From Allobosea sp. Root483D1 (GTDB lineage: Bacteria; Pseudomonadota; Alphaproteobacteria; Rhizobiales; Beijerinckiaceae), in NCBI RefSeq assembly GCF_001429505.1, contig NZ_LMJW01000011.1, positions 462,770 through 526,769 of the forward strand: a stretch of 64,000 nt of DNA. Direction: 5' to 3'. The translations under genes were made by a program, and so were the position numbers. Shown here piece after piece: positions 1 to 9,536 of the stretch; within the stretch, counting starts at the first letter, position 1; every line of letters starts with the position of its first letter. Under the pieces are notes generated by a model, which saw only the letters and a list, made by a program, of their open reading frames with translations, had not been told where the DNA came from and ran no database searches.

Positions 1-959
1 TTGGCGGCGGGCGCGATGCCGGGAACCGGCTTGCCGTCCTGGTCCATCACGCTCGCCGTGTCGCCGACCACGAAGATCTCCGGATGGCCGGGCGCTGTCA
101 GATCGGTTTCGACCTCAACGCGGCCGGCGCGGTCGACCGGCGCACCGAGCCAGGCGCCTGCCGGCGAGGCGCGCACGCCGGCCGCCCAGATCACTGTCGC
201 GGCCGGCAACTCCTCCGGCCCGATCGAGACGCCCTTGCTGCTGCAAGCGGTGACCGGCGCGCCTGTGCGGATATCGACGCCGATGCGCTGCAAGGCGTCA
301 TGAGCATAGCGTGAGAGCTCTTCGGCAAAGCCGGGCAGGATGCGCGGACCGGCTTCGACCAGCACGACCCTCGTCTCGCGCGTGTCGATCCGGCGGAAAT
401 CCTCGGGCAGGGTGGCGTGCGCCAGTTCTGCGATCGTGCCGGCGAGCTCGACGCCGGTCGGGCCGGCGCCGATGACGACGAAGGTCAGGAGCGCGGCCCG
501 TCGCTCGGCGTCGCTTTCCGCTTCGGCCTGCTCGAAGGCGAGCAGGATGCGGCGACGGACCGTGGTCGCGTCTTCGAGGGTCTTCAGGCCCGGCGCATAG
601 GGCTCCCAGTCGTCATGGCCGAAATAGGCGTGGGTCGCGCCGGTGGCGACGACGAGCGTGTCGTAGCGCAGCGTCTCGCCGGTCGAGAGCGTCACTTCAC
701 GCAGGGCCGTGTCGATACCGGTGACCTCGGCCAGCAACGTGGTGACATCGCTGCGGCGCCGGAACAGATGGCGGATCGGCCAGGCGATCTCGGAGGTCGC
801 GAGCGAGGCGGTGGCGACCTGATAAAGCAGCGGCTGGAAGAGGTGGTGGTTGCGGCGATCGACGATGGTAATGCGCACATCCCCACCCGCCAGGCGGTGC
901 ACAGTCTCGAGGCCGGCGAAGCCACCACCGATCACAACGACATGATGCGGTTCGCTCAT
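1..959 (-). CDS. ndh: Type II NADH dehydrogenase (NDH-2), C-terminus beyond the window
   Basis: A single-subunit flavoprotein that oxidises NADH and reduces quinone at the inner face of the membrane without pumping protons. The reading frame starts at the ATG at 957-959 and is still open at base 1, so about 319 residues are visible. The N-terminus carries the FAD-binding motif VVVIGGGFAG (about residues 7-16), followed by HHLFQPLLYQVA, a strongly conserved NDH-2 segment. A second dinucleotide fold, VVIGAGPTGVELAG, near residue 160 would bind NADH. A third motif near the truncated end (VVGDTAS) is the FAD-contacting GD motif of this superfamily. It is transcribed away from the cupin and LacI genes on the same strand. 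A long open frame on the plus strand of this region is an antisense shadow. Family assignment is firm; a ferredoxin reductase relative is the less likely alternative. Confidence 0.9.
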   Translation of the reverse strand, partial: MSEPHHVVVIGGGFAGLETVHRLAGGDVRITIVDRRNHHLFQPLLYQVATASLATSEIAWPIRHLFRRRSDVTTLLAEVTGIDTALREVTLSTGETLRYDTLVVATGATHAYFGHDDWEPYAPGLKTLEDATTVRRRILLAFEQAEAESDAERRAALLTFVVIGAGPTGVELAGTIAELAHATLPEDFRRIDTRETRVVLVEAGPRILPGFAEELSRYAHDALQRIGVDIRTGAPVTACSSKGVSIGPEELPAATVIWAAGVRASPAGAWLGAPVDRAGRVEVETDLTAPGHPEIFVVGDTASVMDQDGKPVPGIAPAA

Positions 960-1007
960 TGATCATCCCTCGCCTCGGCAGAACGAGAGCCTGTGTAGCA
1001 TGGCCGC

Positions 1008-1031
1008 AGGACCGGGGCTGTAGCCGGTCCT
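1008..1031 (-). terminator. Stem-loop after the cupin gene
   Basis: Perfect 8-base arms (AGGACCGG at 1008-1015 and CCGGTCCT at 1024-1031) enclose an 8-base loop just downstream of the cupin stop codon and upstream of ndh. No U-tract follows on the minus strand, so it may only be a 3' end stabiliser. The rest of the 960-1047 gap shows nothing else. Confidence 0.4.
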
Positions 1032-1047
1032 TCAGCACCTACCTGCT

Positions 1048-1428
1048 TCAGGGCACCCAACGCCGCGACTGCTCGGCGCGGTCGTCATAGCTTGCCTCGA
1101 AGATCGGCGCGGCGAGGGTGGCGCGGACCTTGAGGATGCCGCTCCCGATATTGCGGAAGCCGTGCCGGGCGCCGGCCGGGATGAGCACCGACTGGTTGGC
1201 GCGCAGGATCAGGCTCTCGCCGCGCAAGGTGATCTCGGCCTCGCCCGCCATCACCTCCAGCACTTCTTCAACTGCGTGGAGATGGATAGGGGCGCCGAGG
1301 CCGGGATCGCAGAACTGCTCGAAGATGCAGAGCTGGGCGGAGCGCACCAGCGCCGAGACCCGCATCAGCGTCATCACGCCTTCCCGCCATTGCTCGAGCG
1401 GCTGCGTCTCGTGGTCGAGCAGGTTCAT
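1048..1428 (-). CDS. Small cupin-domain protein
   Basis: A 126-residue single cupin barrel. The metal-binding cupin motif 1 is visible as H-x-H-x(4)-E (LHAVEEVLEVMAGEAEI, about residues 48-66), and motif 2 as PAGARHGFRN (about 84-93). No catalytic partner domain is present, so this is either a small metal-dependent isomerase/dioxygenase or a ligand-binding protein. Its ATG overlaps the TGA of the LacI-family gene (ATGA), so the two are translationally coupled and probably cotranscribed. That links the cupin to the carbohydrate system controlled by the regulator. Substrate unknown. Confidence 0.75.
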   Translation of the reverse strand: MNLLDHETQPLEQWREGVMTLMRVSALVRSAQLCIFEQFCDPGLGAPIHLHAVEEVLEVMAGEAEITLRGESLILRANQSVLIPAGARHGFRNIGSGILKVRATLAAPIFEASYDDRAEQSRRWVP

Positions 1429-2462
1429 GCGCTCACCTTCTGCGCGAGCCCGGTCATCGGCGGCTCGTGTGGGATCCGGACTTCCGATGTCGGCGCGCCG
1501 CTCCAGAGCGACTGCAACTGACTGACGACATGCCCGCCGAAGCTCTCGTAGGGAATGCGGATCGAGGTCAGCCAGGGCGCGATCCAGTGGTTGATGGCGT
1601 TGCCGTCGACCCCGACCAGCGTGCAGCGCTGCGGGATCGGCACATCGTTCTCGACTGCGAGCCGGTAAGCGCCATAGGCGATCAGGTCACTGACGCAGAG
1701 GGCGCCTTCCGGCCAGCCGCCGTCCTGCATGAGCGCGCGGGCAGCGGCGTAGCCGATCTCGATATGCGAGAGACCGGGTCCGCTGGCGCGCCGGATGGCA
1801 TCGGCCGGCACGCCGCGCGCGACGAGACGGTCGACGAAGCCATCGGCCCGCTCCGATGTGCTCGAAATGTTCTGCGCCGCCATCAGCACGGCTGGGCGCT
1901 CGATTCCCCGCGCCAGCATGAAATCGGCGGCGTCGGCCCCGGCGGCGCGGTTGTCGATGCCGACATAGGCGCCGCCGCCGAGCGGATTGTGGCGCGCGAC
2001 GAAGACCATGGGATCGCCGCGCAGCAACGTCTCCTCGAGGCCGCGGCTGCGCACCGCGCTGACCATGACATAGCCGGCTACGAACTGCTCGCGCATCGCC
2101 TGGAGGTAGTCGTCCTGCAATTCGGCGCGGTCATGCGTGTCGCAGAGGATCATGACGTAGCCGGCAGCGCGCAGCGCCGCTTCGGTCGAGACCGCGATCG
2201 CCGCCATGGCCGGATTGTCGAGATTGGGCGAGAGCATCGCCACGACCCGGCTGGCGCGCTGGCGCAACGCCCGTCCGACTGGGTTCGGCCGATAGCCCAG
2301 CCGCGCGATCGCCTCCTCGACGCGCGCCACCGTCTCGGGCGAGGCCCGTCCGCTCGCGCCGTTGACGATGCGTGACACCGTCGAGATCGAGACGCCGGTG
2401 TCGTGCGCGACAGTGGTGAGCGAGACCGAACCCTGCTGTGCCGTTGCGGCCCTGGCCTTCAT
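1425..2462 (-). CDS. LacI-family transcriptional regulator of the adjacent sugar operon
   Basis: A 345-residue repressor with an N-terminal helix-turn-helix (VSLTTVAHDTGVSISTVSRI, about residues 15-34), the hinge region (RPNPVGRALRQ) and a periplasmic-binding-protein-like effector domain with the usual IGIDN and VGVDG segments. The frame is open to 2495, but the ATG at 2460-2462 has a GGAG four bases upstream and places the HTH at the usual position, so I use it. It is divergent from the ABC/GH31 operon starting at 2721, and the intervening region holds a perfect LacI-type palindrome at 2650-2667. The likely job is sugar-relieved repression of that operon. Inducer unknown, perhaps an alpha-glycoside given the GH31 gene. 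Confidence 0.9.
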   Translation of the reverse strand: MKARAATAQQGSVSLTTVAHDTGVSISTVSRIVNGASGRASPETVARVEEAIARLGYRPNPVGRALRQRASRVVAMLSPNLDNPAMAAIAVSTEAALRAAGYVMILCDTHDRAELQDDYLQAMREQFVAGYVMVSAVRSRGLEETLLRGDPMVFVARHNPLGGGAYVGIDNRAAGADAADFMLARGIERPAVLMAAQNISSTSERADGFVDRLVARGVPADAIRRASGPGLSHIEIGYAAARALMQDGGWPEGALCVSDLIAYGAYRLAVENDVPIPQRCTLVGVDGNAINHWIAPWLTSIRIPYESFGGHVVSQLQSLWSGAPTSEVRIPHEPPMTGLAQKVSA

Positions 2463-2498
2463 CGCGCTCCATCCCCGATTCTGCGCCCGGAGCACGCG

Positions 2499-2591
2499 CC
2501 ATTCAGATCGCTCGGCGATCTGAATGGACTACGCGTTCTCCCTCCAAAGTGGGAGACGGATTCACCGATCAGGTTGGGACAACCTGATCGG
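2499..2591. repeat. Two perfect inverted repeats with 3-base centres, in tandem
   Basis: Between the divergent LacI gene and the ABC operon lie two long perfect inverted repeats. The first has 13-base arms at 2499-2511 and 2515-2527 around TCG. The second has 12-base arms at 2565-2576 and 2580-2591 around GGA. Their sequences differ, but both contain GATC near the same place. A weaker one (6-base arms, 2537-2542 and 2551-2556) lies between them, and another (2619-2624 and 2631-2636) follows. The motif CCGGCTC occurs three times at 2594, 2608 and 2625. They could be operators or hairpins in the leader of either transcript. Confidence 0.7.
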
Positions 2592-2640
2592 ATCCGGCTC
2601 CTGCGAACCGGCTCCAAAGAGATGCCGGCTCATCTCGGGA

Positions 2641-2669
2641 TTGACAAGCTAGGCAAACGTTTGCCTAAA
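2641..2669 (+). promoter_or_regulatory. Promoter with LacI-type operator for the sugar ABC/GH31 operon
   Basis: A consensus -35 hexamer TTGACA lies at 2641-2646. The perfect 18-base palindrome TAGGCAAACGTTTGCCTA at 2650-2667 fills the spacer and overlaps a weak -10 (CCTAAAT region, about 2664-2670). The AACGTT centre is typical of LacI/GalR operators, and the position would block RNA polymerase. The binding protein ATG is 50 bases further on. Confidence 0.8.
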
Positions 2670-2720
2670 TGAAAGTCAAGGCGCCCCGGGAGGCGTCGGT
2701 TCAAGCGGGATGGAACGCTC

Positions 2721-3998
<1,278 letters not shown>

Positions 3999-4003
3999 GG
4001 CTT

Positions 4004-5032
4004 ATGGCCTCCGACGCTCCGATCCCGGCGGCGCAGCTGGAACGCGCCGGCGCAGCGAGCCTCTTCGCTGCGCCGCTCGCGGCCCTGATGCGGCTGATCG
4101 ACTGGCCGATGCAGGTTCTGCAGCGGCTGATCGGCGAGCGGCGGATGGCCTATGTCTTCCTGCTGCCCAATCTCGTTTTCTTCTCGCTCTTCGTCTTCCT
4201 GCCGCTCATCATCAACTTCGTCTTCTCGGTGACGGGCGGGGCGGGGCTGTTCCCATCCGAGCGGCCCTATGTCGGGGCGCAGCAATACGCCTATCTCTTC
4301 GATTGCGGCTCCTTCCTCGATCCGTCCTCCTGTCGCGAGGACCATTTCTGGCGCGGCGTTTCCAACACCGTTCGCTTCACCGTCTTCCAGGTCACCGCGA
4401 TGGTGCTGTTCTCGCTGCTGACGGCGGTGGTGCTGAACATGAAGATCAGGGCGCGCGGCTTCTTCCGCGCCGTCTATTTCTTCCCGGTGCTGCTCTCGCC
4501 GGTGGTGGTGGCGCTGACCTGGAAGTGGATCCTGCAGCGCGACGGCCTGCTCAATGCCGCGATCACCTCGCTCGGCGGCGAGCGCATCCTGTTCCTGGTC
4601 GACCCGAGCTGGGCGATGTTCTGGATCGTCTTCGTCTCGATCTGGGCCCATATGGGCTTCTACACGCTGATCCTGCTCGCCGGCCTGCAGGCGATTCCCG
4701 CCGATCTCTATGAAGCTGCCGAGATGGACGCGACGCCGCGCTGGCGCGTGTTCTGGCGCATCACCCTGCCGCTGCTCTGGCCCAACATGATCGTCGTGAT
4801 CGTGCTGGCGCTGATCCGCGGCGTGCAGACCTTCGACGAGGTCTTCGTCCTGACCGGCGGCGGCCCGGGCACCGCGACGCTGATGGTCGTGCACTACATC
4901 TATGAGACCGCCTTCGCCAACCAGGTCCAGAATTTCGGCCTGGCCGCGGCTGCCTCGGTCGTGCTCGGCGTCGTGCTGTTTGCGCTGACATTGGCCCAGC
5001 TCGCGGCGAGCCGCCGCAAGGGGGCAGCATGA
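4004..5032 (+). CDS. Carbohydrate ABC importer permease, MalF/UgpA type
   Basis: A 342-residue inner-membrane protein with six predicted transmembrane helices, the first at VFLLPNLVFFSLFVFLPLI (about residues 50-68). The cytoplasmic EAA loop that docks the ATPase is clear: EAAEMDATPRWRVFWRITLP near residue 236. It starts five bases after the binding-protein stop and overlaps the next permease by four bases (ATGA). An N-terminal cytoplasmic extension of about 45 residues precedes the first helix, a little longer than usual. Together with the 5029-6081 product it forms the channel. Confidence 0.92.
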   Translation: MASDAPIPAAQLERAGAASLFAAPLAALMRLIDWPMQVLQRLIGERRMAYVFLLPNLVFFSLFVFLPLIINFVFSVTGGAGLFPSERPYVGAQQYAYLFDCGSFLDPSSCREDHFWRGVSNTVRFTVFQVTAMVLFSLLTAVVLNMKIRARGFFRAVYFFPVLLSPVVVALTWKWILQRDGLLNAAITSLGGERILFLVDPSWAMFWIVFVSIWAHMGFYTLILLAGLQAIPADLYEAAEMDATPRWRVFWRITLPLLWPNMIVVIVLALIRGVQTFDEVFVLTGGGPGTATLMVVHYIYETAFANQVQNFGLAAAASVVLGVVLFALTLAQLAASRRKGAA

Positions 5033-6081
5033 ACAGGCTCGCCCGCATGGCGGTGGCCCGCCGCAATCCCGGCCGCTGGCACTGGACGGATATCGCCGCC
5101 TACGCCTATCTCGCGCTCGGCGTTGTCCTGATGTTCGGGCCGGTGCTCTGGCTAGGCCTCTCCTCGTTCAAGACGCAGGCCGGCCTGCTCGAATTTCCGC
5201 CCTCGCTGCTGCCGATGTCGCAGAAGGAGGTCCGGATCGAGGGCCAGGCCCAGCCGCTGCCGCTCTTCGAGGTCACGATGGAGGACGGCTCGAAGCGCGT
5301 GCTGGCGCAGGTCCGCCGCGTCGGCATCCAGGCGCAGATGGTCGACCCGGCCAATCCCGGCCAGATCATCCGGGTGCCGATCGACAAGCGCACGCCGGTG
5401 CGCGAATTCAAGCTGGCGACCGAGAACTATACCGAGCCGCTGGAGCGCTTCGCCTTCATGCGCTTCTTGTGGAACTCGGTCTTCGTCACCGTGGTCGCGA
5501 CGCTGATCACGTTGGTGATCAACTCGATGGCCGCCTATGCGCTCTCGATCTACGAGTTCCGCGGCAAGACGGCGGTGATGTTGATGGTGATCGGCACGCT
5601 GATGATCCCGATCACCATCATCCTGGTGCCGGTCTATCTCGTCATCACCGAACTCGGCCTGGTCAACTCGCTCTGGGCGGTGATCCTGCCGGGTGCGGCG
5701 ACACCGACCGGCGTCTTCCTGCTGCGCCAATACATGCTCACCTTGCCGCGCGACCTGATCGAGGCGGCGCGCATGGACAAGGCCTCGGAGTGGCAGATCT
5801 ACTGGCGGATCGTCATGCCGCTCGCCATGCCGGCGCTCGCAGTGCTCGCGATCTTCTCGATCATGTGGCGCTGGAACGAGTTCCTCTGGCCACTCGCCGT
5901 GCTGACCAAGACGGAGGCCTACACGCTGCAGATCGGCCTCAACGCCTTCCAGGGCGAATTGCAGACGCAGTGGCACTATCTGCTCGCGATGACGGTGGTC
6001 ACGCTGCTCCCGGTCGCGCTCGTCTTCGTTTTCCTGCAGCGCTTCATCACCACCGGCATTGCCAATACGGGAATGAAATAA
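5029..6081 (+). CDS. Carbohydrate ABC importer permease, MalG type, with enlarged periplasmic loop
   Basis: A 350-residue permease with an EAA motif (EAARMDKASEWQIYWRIVMP, about residue 245) and the MalG-type tail ending in ITTGIANTGMK. Helix 1 (about residues 24-44) is followed by a polar insertion of roughly 65 residues (62-128, including EVTMEDGSKRVLAQ and IIRVPIDKRTP) before helix 2. Ordinary MalG relatives have a shorter segment here. The insertion should face the periplasm and may contact the binding protein. The gene overlaps both neighbours (ATGA with the first permease, TAATG with the ATPase), so the operon is tightly coupled. Confidence 0.9.
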   Translation: MNRLARMAVARRNPGRWHWTDIAAYAYLALGVVLMFGPVLWLGLSSFKTQAGLLEFPPSLLPMSQKEVRIEGQAQPLPLFEVTMEDGSKRVLAQVRRVGIQAQMVDPANPGQIIRVPIDKRTPVREFKLATENYTEPLERFAFMRFLWNSVFVTVVATLITLVINSMAAYALSIYEFRGKTAVMLMVIGTLMIPITIILVPVYLVITELGLVNSLWAVILPGAATPTGVFLLRQYMLTLPRDLIEAARMDKASEWQIYWRIVMPLAMPALAVLAIFSIMWRWNEFLWPLAVLTKTEAYTLQIGLNAFQGELQTQWHYLLAMTVVTLLPVALVFVFLQRFITTGIANTGMK

Positions 6082-7148
6082 TGGCGGGACTGAGCCTCTC
6101 CGGCGTCCGCAAGGCCTATGGCGCGACGACGGTGCTGCATGGCATCGACCTCGACGTCGCCGACGGCGAATTCGTCGTCTTCGTCGGCCCCTCCGGCTGC
6201 GGGAAGTCGACGCTGCTGCGCTCGATCGCCGGGCTGGAGACGATCACCGACGGATCGATCGCGATCGACGGCGCCGATGTCACCGGGCTGCCGGCCTCCG
6301 AGCGCGGGCTCGCCATGGTGTTCCAGTCCTATGCGCTCTACCCGCATATGAGCGTCTACGCGAACATGGCCTTCGCGCTGGAAAACATGGGCTTCAAGCG
6401 CGACGAGATCGACAAGCGGGTGAAGCGCGCCGCCACGATGCTGCGCCTGACCGACTATCTCGAGCGCAAGCCCAAGGCGCTCTCCGGCGGCCAGCGCCAG
6501 CGCGTCGCCATCGGCCGCGCCATCGTGCGCGATCCAAAAATCTTCCTGTTCGACGAGCCGCTTTCCAATCTCGACGCGGAACTGCGTGTCGCCACCCGCA
6601 AGGAGCTCGCCGCGCTGCATGCCGAGATCGGCGGCACGATGATCTACGTCACCCACGACCAGGTCGAGGCGATGACGCTGGCGCACCGCATCGTCGTGCT
6701 CCATGGCGGGCGGATCGAGCAGGTCGGTACGCCGCTGGAACTCTATAACCGGCCCGACAACCTGTTCGTCGCCGGCTTCATCGGCTCGCCGCGCATGAAC
6801 CTGCTGCCGGGCAAGGTGATCAGGCCGGGTGCCGTGGCGATCGGCGAGGCCGGTCACGAGGTCGCCTGCCAGACCGGGAGCCTCGCCACTGGCGCTGCCG
6901 TTACGCTCGGCATCAGGCCCGAACATCTCTCGCTCGCGGCGCCGGGCGCCGGCGTGCCGCTCGCCATCGAGCTGGTCGAACGCCTCGGTGGCGAGAGCTA
7001 TCTCTATGGCGCCTCGCCGGGGTTGCCGCAGATCACGCTCCGGCTCGACGGCCAGAGCGAGCACCAGCGCGGCGCCGCCGTCGCGCTCGCCTTCCCGCAG
7101 CAGCATCTGCACCTGTTCGACGAGAACGGCCGGGCCGTCCGGTCCTGA
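6081..7148 (+). CDS. Carbohydrate ABC importer ATPase, MalK/UgpC type
   Basis: A 355-residue cytoplasmic ATPase that energises the sugar importer. Walker A (GPSGCGKST) lies near residues 36-44, the signature LSGGQRQR near 136, and Walker B (FLFDEPLSNLDAE) near 156, followed by the switch histidine in YVTHDQVEAM. A C-terminal regulatory TOBE region with NRPDNLFVAGFIGSPRMN and LGIRPEHLSL is typical of MalK-like proteins that can serve more than one importer. The frame is open well upstream to 5469, but the ATG at 6081 overlaps the permease stop and starts the conserved domain, so I chose it. The importer at 51803-54904 lacks an ATPase and could share this one. Confidence 0.93.
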   Translation: MAGLSLSGVRKAYGATTVLHGIDLDVADGEFVVFVGPSGCGKSTLLRSIAGLETITDGSIAIDGADVTGLPASERGLAMVFQSYALYPHMSVYANMAFALENMGFKRDEIDKRVKRAATMLRLTDYLERKPKALSGGQRQRVAIGRAIVRDPKIFLFDEPLSNLDAELRVATRKELAALHAEIGGTMIYVTHDQVEAMTLAHRIVVLHGGRIEQVGTPLELYNRPDNLFVAGFIGSPRMNLLPGKVIRPGAVAIGEAGHEVACQTGSLATGAAVTLGIRPEHLSLAAPGAGVPLAIELVERLGGESYLYGASPGLPQITLRLDGQSEHQRGAAVALAFPQQHLHLFDENGRAVRS

Positions 7149-7164
7149 CGACTAGAGAGATCCC

Positions 7165-9441
7165 ATGAAAGCCCTGACGCAAGGCCGCTATCTCGGCCGC
7201 GACGGCGAAGCCGCCTTGTTCGATGTCGGCCTCGGCGCGACGATCACCGTCCGCATCCTCGAAGGCGATATCGGCCGGGTGACGCTGAAGCCGCAGGACG
7301 GCTACCGGCTCGACCGCGGCTGGTCGATCGCGCCCGGCGGGCTCGAGCCCGCCTATGAGGGCCGCCCGCGCGACGAGCTCTCCGGCTTCGCCTGCCCGCA
7401 GGCGAGCGTCAGCGAAGGCGACGGCAAGGTCACATTGTCGGCCAACGGCCTCAGTGCCGAGATCACGCTCTCGCCCTTCGGCATCGCCTGGCGGCGCGAG
7501 GGTGAGGCCGTGCCCTTCCTGCAGGATCGCACGACCCAGGCCTATCTGATCTCGCCGCGCACCGGCGCGCTCGCTCATTTCATGGCGCGCCACTATGCCG
7601 AGCGGCATTACGGGCTGGGCGACAAGGCCGGCCCGCTCGACCGAACCGGGCGGCGCTTCGCCATCGACGCGGTCGACCCCTGTGGCTTCGACGCCGAACT
7701 GTCGGACCCGCTCTACAAGATGCTGCCCTTCTTCATCGTCGACGGGAAGGCGGGCGCCCATGGCATCTTCTACGACAACCTCTCGACCGGCAGCGTCGAT
7801 CTCGGCTGCACGCTCGACAACTATCACGGCCTGTTCCGCTCCTGGAAAGGCGATGACGGCGATCTCGACTACTATGTCATGGCCGGCCCGACCGTGCCGG
7901 ATGTGGTCAAACGCTTCTCCTGGCTGACCGGCGGGCAGGCCTTTGCGCCGCGCTGGTCCTTCGGCTTCGGCGTCACCTCGATGGCGATCGCCGACGCGCC
8001 CGATGCCGATGCAAGGATCAGCGACTTCGTCGCCAAGTGCCGCAAGCACGCCATCCCCTGCGACAGCTTCCATTTCGGCTCGGGCTATACCCAGATCGGC
8101 CAGCGCCGCTACGCCTTCAACTGGAATCGCGAGAAGTTCCCGGAGCCGCTCGTGACGATGAAGCGGCTGAACAAGGCCGGCATGCACACGGTCGCGAACC
8201 TGAAGCCCTGCCTGCTCGACGACCATCCGCGCCTCAAGGAAGCGCTGGACCAGGGCTTCCTGGTCAAGGATTCCAAGACCGGCGAGCCGGCCGTGGCGCA
8301 GTTCTGGGATGGACTCGGCTTCCATATCGACTTCACCAACCCGAAGGGCCGGGCCTGGTGGCGCGCCGGCATCGAGACGGCCTTGCTCGACCATGGCTTC
8401 ACCACGGTCTGGAACGACAACAACGAATACGAAATCTGGGACGAGGATGCCGTCTGCGACGGCGACGGGCGGCCGTTCCGGCAGGCGCTGGCCCGCCCGG
8501 CGCAGCCCTTGCTGATGACCAAGCTGTCCTACGAGGCGCAAGCCGAACGGACGCCGGGCAAGCGGCAATATGCGATCACGCGCGGCGGCTGTGCCGGCAT
8601 CTCGCGCTACGCCCAGACCTGGTCGGGCGACAACGAAACCGCCTGGAAGACGCTGCGCTACAACCTGACCCAGGGGCTCAACATGAGCCTGTCGGGGATG
8701 TTCAGCATCGGCCACGACGTCGGCGGCTTCCACGGCCCGACGCCGGACCCTGAGCTCTTCGTCCGTTTCAACGAGTTCTGCGCGCTCTGGCCGCGCATGG
8801 TGATGAACTCCTGGAACGATGACGGCGTCGTCAACCTGCCCTGGATGCACCCCGAGGTGATCCCGCAGGTGCGTGAGGCGATCCAGCTGCGCTACCGGCT
8901 GATGCCCTATCTCTATACGCAGATGTGGCGGGCGAGCCGCGACGGCATCCCGGCGGTGCGCCCGCTGCTCTACGACTTCCCGCAGGACGCGGCTGCCGTG
9001 GCGATCGACGATGTCTTCATGCTCGGCCCGGATGTGCTCGTCGCGCCGGTGCTGGAGGAGGGCGCGCGCGAGCGCAGCGTCTATCTGCCCGCGCATGCCG
9101 GCGGCTGGTACGACTGGCATGACGGCAAGCATTATCCCGGCGGCGTCACCGTGACGGTTCCGGCGCCGCTCGGCCGGCTGCCGCTGTTCGTGCGGGCCGG
9201 GGCGCTGATCCCGCTCGGCAATCCCGCCGGGATCAGCGATGAGCGCGAGGTCCTGGTCTGCGGCGTGGTTGAGGGCGCCTCCAGCGAACTCTACGAGGAC
9301 GATGGCGAGACCGCCGATTGGCAAGGTGCCGGCGCGACGCTGATCCGCTTCCACGTCCACAATGGCGAAGTCGCGATCGAGCAGCAGGGCGAAGCCAAGC
9401 CGCGCTTCAATAAGATCGCGATCAGGCAGATCGGCGGCTGA
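7165..9441 (+). CDS. Glycoside hydrolase family 31 protein (alpha-glucosidase/alpha-xylosidase type)
   Basis: A 758-residue retaining glycosidase with no signal peptide, so it acts in the cytoplasm on the imported sugar. The GH31 nucleophile motif is WNDNNE with Asp418, and the acid/base candidate is Asp489 in TWSGDNE. Other family hallmarks are the N-terminal beta-sandwich with HYGLGDKAGPLDRTG (about residue 145), FHFGSGYTQIG in the barrel, and the C-terminal beta domains with LGPDVLVAPVLEEGARERSV. Length fits the family. It begins 16 bases after the ATPase stop as last gene of the operon. Alpha-glucosidase, alpha-xylosidase and sulfoquinovosidase all belong to GH31 and cannot be separated by eye. 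Confidence 0.9.
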   Translation: MKALTQGRYLGRDGEAALFDVGLGATITVRILEGDIGRVTLKPQDGYRLDRGWSIAPGGLEPAYEGRPRDELSGFACPQASVSEGDGKVTLSANGLSAEITLSPFGIAWRREGEAVPFLQDRTTQAYLISPRTGALAHFMARHYAERHYGLGDKAGPLDRTGRRFAIDAVDPCGFDAELSDPLYKMLPFFIVDGKAGAHGIFYDNLSTGSVDLGCTLDNYHGLFRSWKGDDGDLDYYVMAGPTVPDVVKRFSWLTGGQAFAPRWSFGFGVTSMAIADAPDADARISDFVAKCRKHAIPCDSFHFGSGYTQIGQRRYAFNWNREKFPEPLVTMKRLNKAGMHTVANLKPCLLDDHPRLKEALDQGFLVKDSKTGEPAVAQFWDGLGFHIDFTNPKGRAWWRAGIETALLDHGFTTVWNDNNEYEIWDEDAVCDGDGRPFRQALARPAQPLLMTKLSYEAQAERTPGKRQYAITRGGCAGISRYAQTWSGDNETAWKTLRYNLTQGLNMSLSGMFSIGHDVGGFHGPTPDPELFVRFNEFCALWPRMVMNSWNDDGVVNLPWMHPEVIPQVREAIQLRYRLMPYLYTQMWRASRDGIPAVRPLLYDFPQDAAAVAIDDVFMLGPDVLVAPVLEEGARERSVYLPAHAGGWYDWHDGKHYPGGVTVTVPAPLGRLPLFVRAGALIPLGNPAGISDEREVLVCGVVEGASSELYEDDGETADWQGAGATLIRFHVHNGEVAIEQQGEAKPRFNKIAIRQIGG

Positions 9442-9507
9442 GCCCGGTCGACGGCGTCGGCCGTTGTCGGCCGGCGTTGTTGCTGCGGTTAGGTGCAATC
9501 TGTATTC

Positions 9508-9536
9508 GTCATGTCGACAAGAGGCTTCGACATGAC
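9508..9536 (+). promoter_or_regulatory. Inverted repeat over the ribosome-binding site and start codon of the GntR gene
   Basis: Perfect 10-base arms (9508-9517 and 9527-9536) enclose a 9-base loop that contains the Shine-Dalgarno AAGAGG. The right arm contains the ATG at 9532-9534. As DNA it could be the regulator's own operator; as RNA the stem would sequester the start codon. The remaining bases between 9442 and 9507 show a half site CTGTATTC also found at 12608-12614. Confidence 0.6.

Noticed and set aside
5469..6080. Upstream extension of the ATPase frame at 6081
   Set aside because: It lies wholly inside the permease gene; the ATPase domain begins exactly at the ATG overlapping the permease stop.
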